From positions 9,052,001 to 9,116,000 of the forward strand of contig CP075492.1 in the NCBI GenBank assembly GCA_021613535.1: DNA of 64,000 nt. The letters are read 5' to 3'. Each line of letters begins with the position of its first letter. The first letter of the stretch is position 1. Of the stretch, positions 62,805-64,000 are shown one piece after another. Made by a program: the position numbers and the translations under genes. The DNA comes from Adineta vaga (Eukaryota > Rotifera). Below the pieces are notes generated by a model. The model ran no database searches. It was not told the origin of the DNA and was given only the letters and a program-made list of their open reading frames with translations.

Positions 62805-64000
62805 TTAAAGAGGACTTTGATTGAGAAATTGATTCTTCGGTGGTTTTTTGCCAATACAGAAGACATTAAAACCAATGCTCACCAAATGATCATGATCAAG
62901 TATAAGTCGACCATCGAATAAAAACGAAGGTTTTTGCATTGTACTATAGATTAATTCATAATCTAATTTCTACAAAAGAAATAAAGTTAACGAAATAAAA
63001 AGGTTAAAAAGAGATTTTTACACTAAATTCATCCCATTCAGTACAAATAACTACAGCATGAGAATCTTTCGAAGCTTCATAGGGATCATTTGCAATTTGA
63101 ACGTGATGTCGTACTAAAACGACAAGAATACTATCGATATGTGTTTGAACGATAAAAGTCTCTTTTACATTCTCGTTCACTTAAACCAGTTTGTTCGGAT
63201 AAATCCAAATGAATTCGATTTGATGTTACTTTTGGATCGTAAATATGTAATGATGCACCTTCAGCAATTAAATATCGACAAACATAAATACTCGATGATT
63301 CACTTTAGAGAAAAAAACCCAATCATTTCGATTCGAGAGAACAAAAAAAATATTTACCGAGTATCAGCCGTATCTTTTTTAAAAGCAAAACCATAAATAG
63401 CTATTTTTTTACCACTAACACTTCCAAACAAATTCTGAACAATCATTTGTGCAAAACGTTCACGTTGCCAATCATTGACTTTGATAACTTGTAACCAATA
63501 TTGAGCAACTGGTTCAAGTTTTAAAGATTCAGCCAAATAAATTAAATTATAAACATCCTTTTGAAAACAACTACCACCAAATCCTTATATTTTCGAATTA
63601 ATAGAATTATTTAGGTAAAGAGAATTTACTCCTTACCAATACTAGCATTGAGAAATTTCGGTCCAATACGTGAATCAAGTCCAACAGCTTTAGCTACTTC
63701 ACTTACAGATGCACCTGTTGCTTCACAAATTGCAGATATTGTATTAATACTTGATATACGTTGAGCAAGAAATGCATTTGCTACCTAAAAAGAATTACAT
63801 CACTATCATTATACAAATGATCACTTACTAATTTTGATAATTCTGACGACCATGTGTTTGTTGTAAGAATTTTTTCTTTCGGAACCCAATGTTCATAGAT
63901 CCAAGATAATTTTTTGATTGCTAATGATCCTTCAATTGTTTCATCGCCACCAATTAGTACACGATCAGGTGCTAGAAGGTCATGAATAGCTGAACCTTCA
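62805..64000 (-). CDS. UGDH: UDP-glucose 6-dehydrogenase, C-terminal part (partial)
   Basis: Oxidises UDP-glucose to UDP-glucuronate with two NAD+, supplying glycosaminoglycan synthesis. The window holds the last six exons: >64000..63829, 63784..63637, 63583..63358, 63302..63169, 63113..63022 and 62969..62805, all in phase. Features: [38 protein letters not shown] (catalytic Lys), [33 protein letters not shown] (the Cys nucleophile), [19 protein letters not shown] (NAD domain) and [11 protein letters not shown]. The gene ends soon after [12 protein letters not shown], so it lacks the long Pro/Lys tail of vertebrate UGDH. The 5' part is beyond the right edge. Confidence 0.95.

Overview
The window is nuclear DNA of a small-genome invertebrate animal, most likely a bdelloid rotifer such as Rotaria or Adineta. 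This is inference, not a database match. The support is AT-rich sequence, compact genes with GT-AG introns mostly 48-80 nt long, tandem Argonaute genes, orphan rhodopsin-type GPCRs with a DQY in place of DRY, and clear orthologues of human housekeeping genes. Exon structures were rebuilt by hand: donor and acceptor were placed for each intron, codon phase was required to match, and translations were compared with family features.

Layout, left to right. 1-480: 3' end of glycerol-3-phosphate dehydrogenase (+). 812-1399: EF-hand protein (+). 1489-2533: orphan GPCR (-). 3340-4902: intronless FAD oxidoreductase (+). 5001-6973: F-box/LRR-like protein (-). 7381-14638: two tandem Argonaute genes (-). 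15077-21960: adiponectin receptor, GPS2 and PIK3C3/VPS34, all (-). 22259-23713: glutaminyl cyclase (+) with a frameshift. 24069-24140: tRNA-Pro (-). 25133-25510: orphan ORF (-). 27249-32773: MAST kinase (-) with a frameshift. 35446-36174: hidden four-exon single-pass membrane protein (-). 36332-38879: second GPCR (-).

Right part. 41330-42356: 3-hydroxybutyrate dehydrogenase-like SDR (-). 42458-43025: COX20-like (-). 43404-44750: SMIM13-like and PISD, whose reading frames overlap at an ATGA (-). 44908-46042: PSMB5 (-), divergent from SECISBP2 (+, 46403-49275). 50025-50561: secreted orphan (+). 50950-51886: MIC26/MIC27 (+). 52426-53473: GPCR with an in-frame TGA (+). 53913-54458: basic orphan (-). 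55992-58921: EGF-repeat protein ending in a chitin-binding-like domain (+). 59634-60103: Ly6/uPAR-type protein (+). 60502-60801: small CxC-rich ORF (+). 60821-62574: malonyl-CoA decarboxylase (-). 62805-64000: 3' part of UDP-glucose dehydrogenase (-).

Functions that belong together: COX20, PISD and MIC26/27 act at the mitochondrial inner membrane; ADIPOR and MLYCD concern fatty-acid oxidation; PIK3C3 and PSMB5 concern autophagy/endosomes and the proteasome. Most neighbours otherwise look functionally unrelated, as is usual for an animal genome.

Most notable signals: (1) the two Argonaute genes have one homologous 658-nt stretch of identical length, contiguous coding in the second copy, but carrying two in-frame stops inside a possible new 69-nt intron in the first; (2) the ATGA stop/start overlap of a SMIM13-like gene and PISD, which suggests a two-cistron transcript; (3) three genes each broken by one nucleotide (GPCR nonsense codon, glutaminyl cyclase and MAST frameshifts), either real decay or assembly error. 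No CRISPR array, transposon coding region, rRNA or telomeric repeat was recognised.
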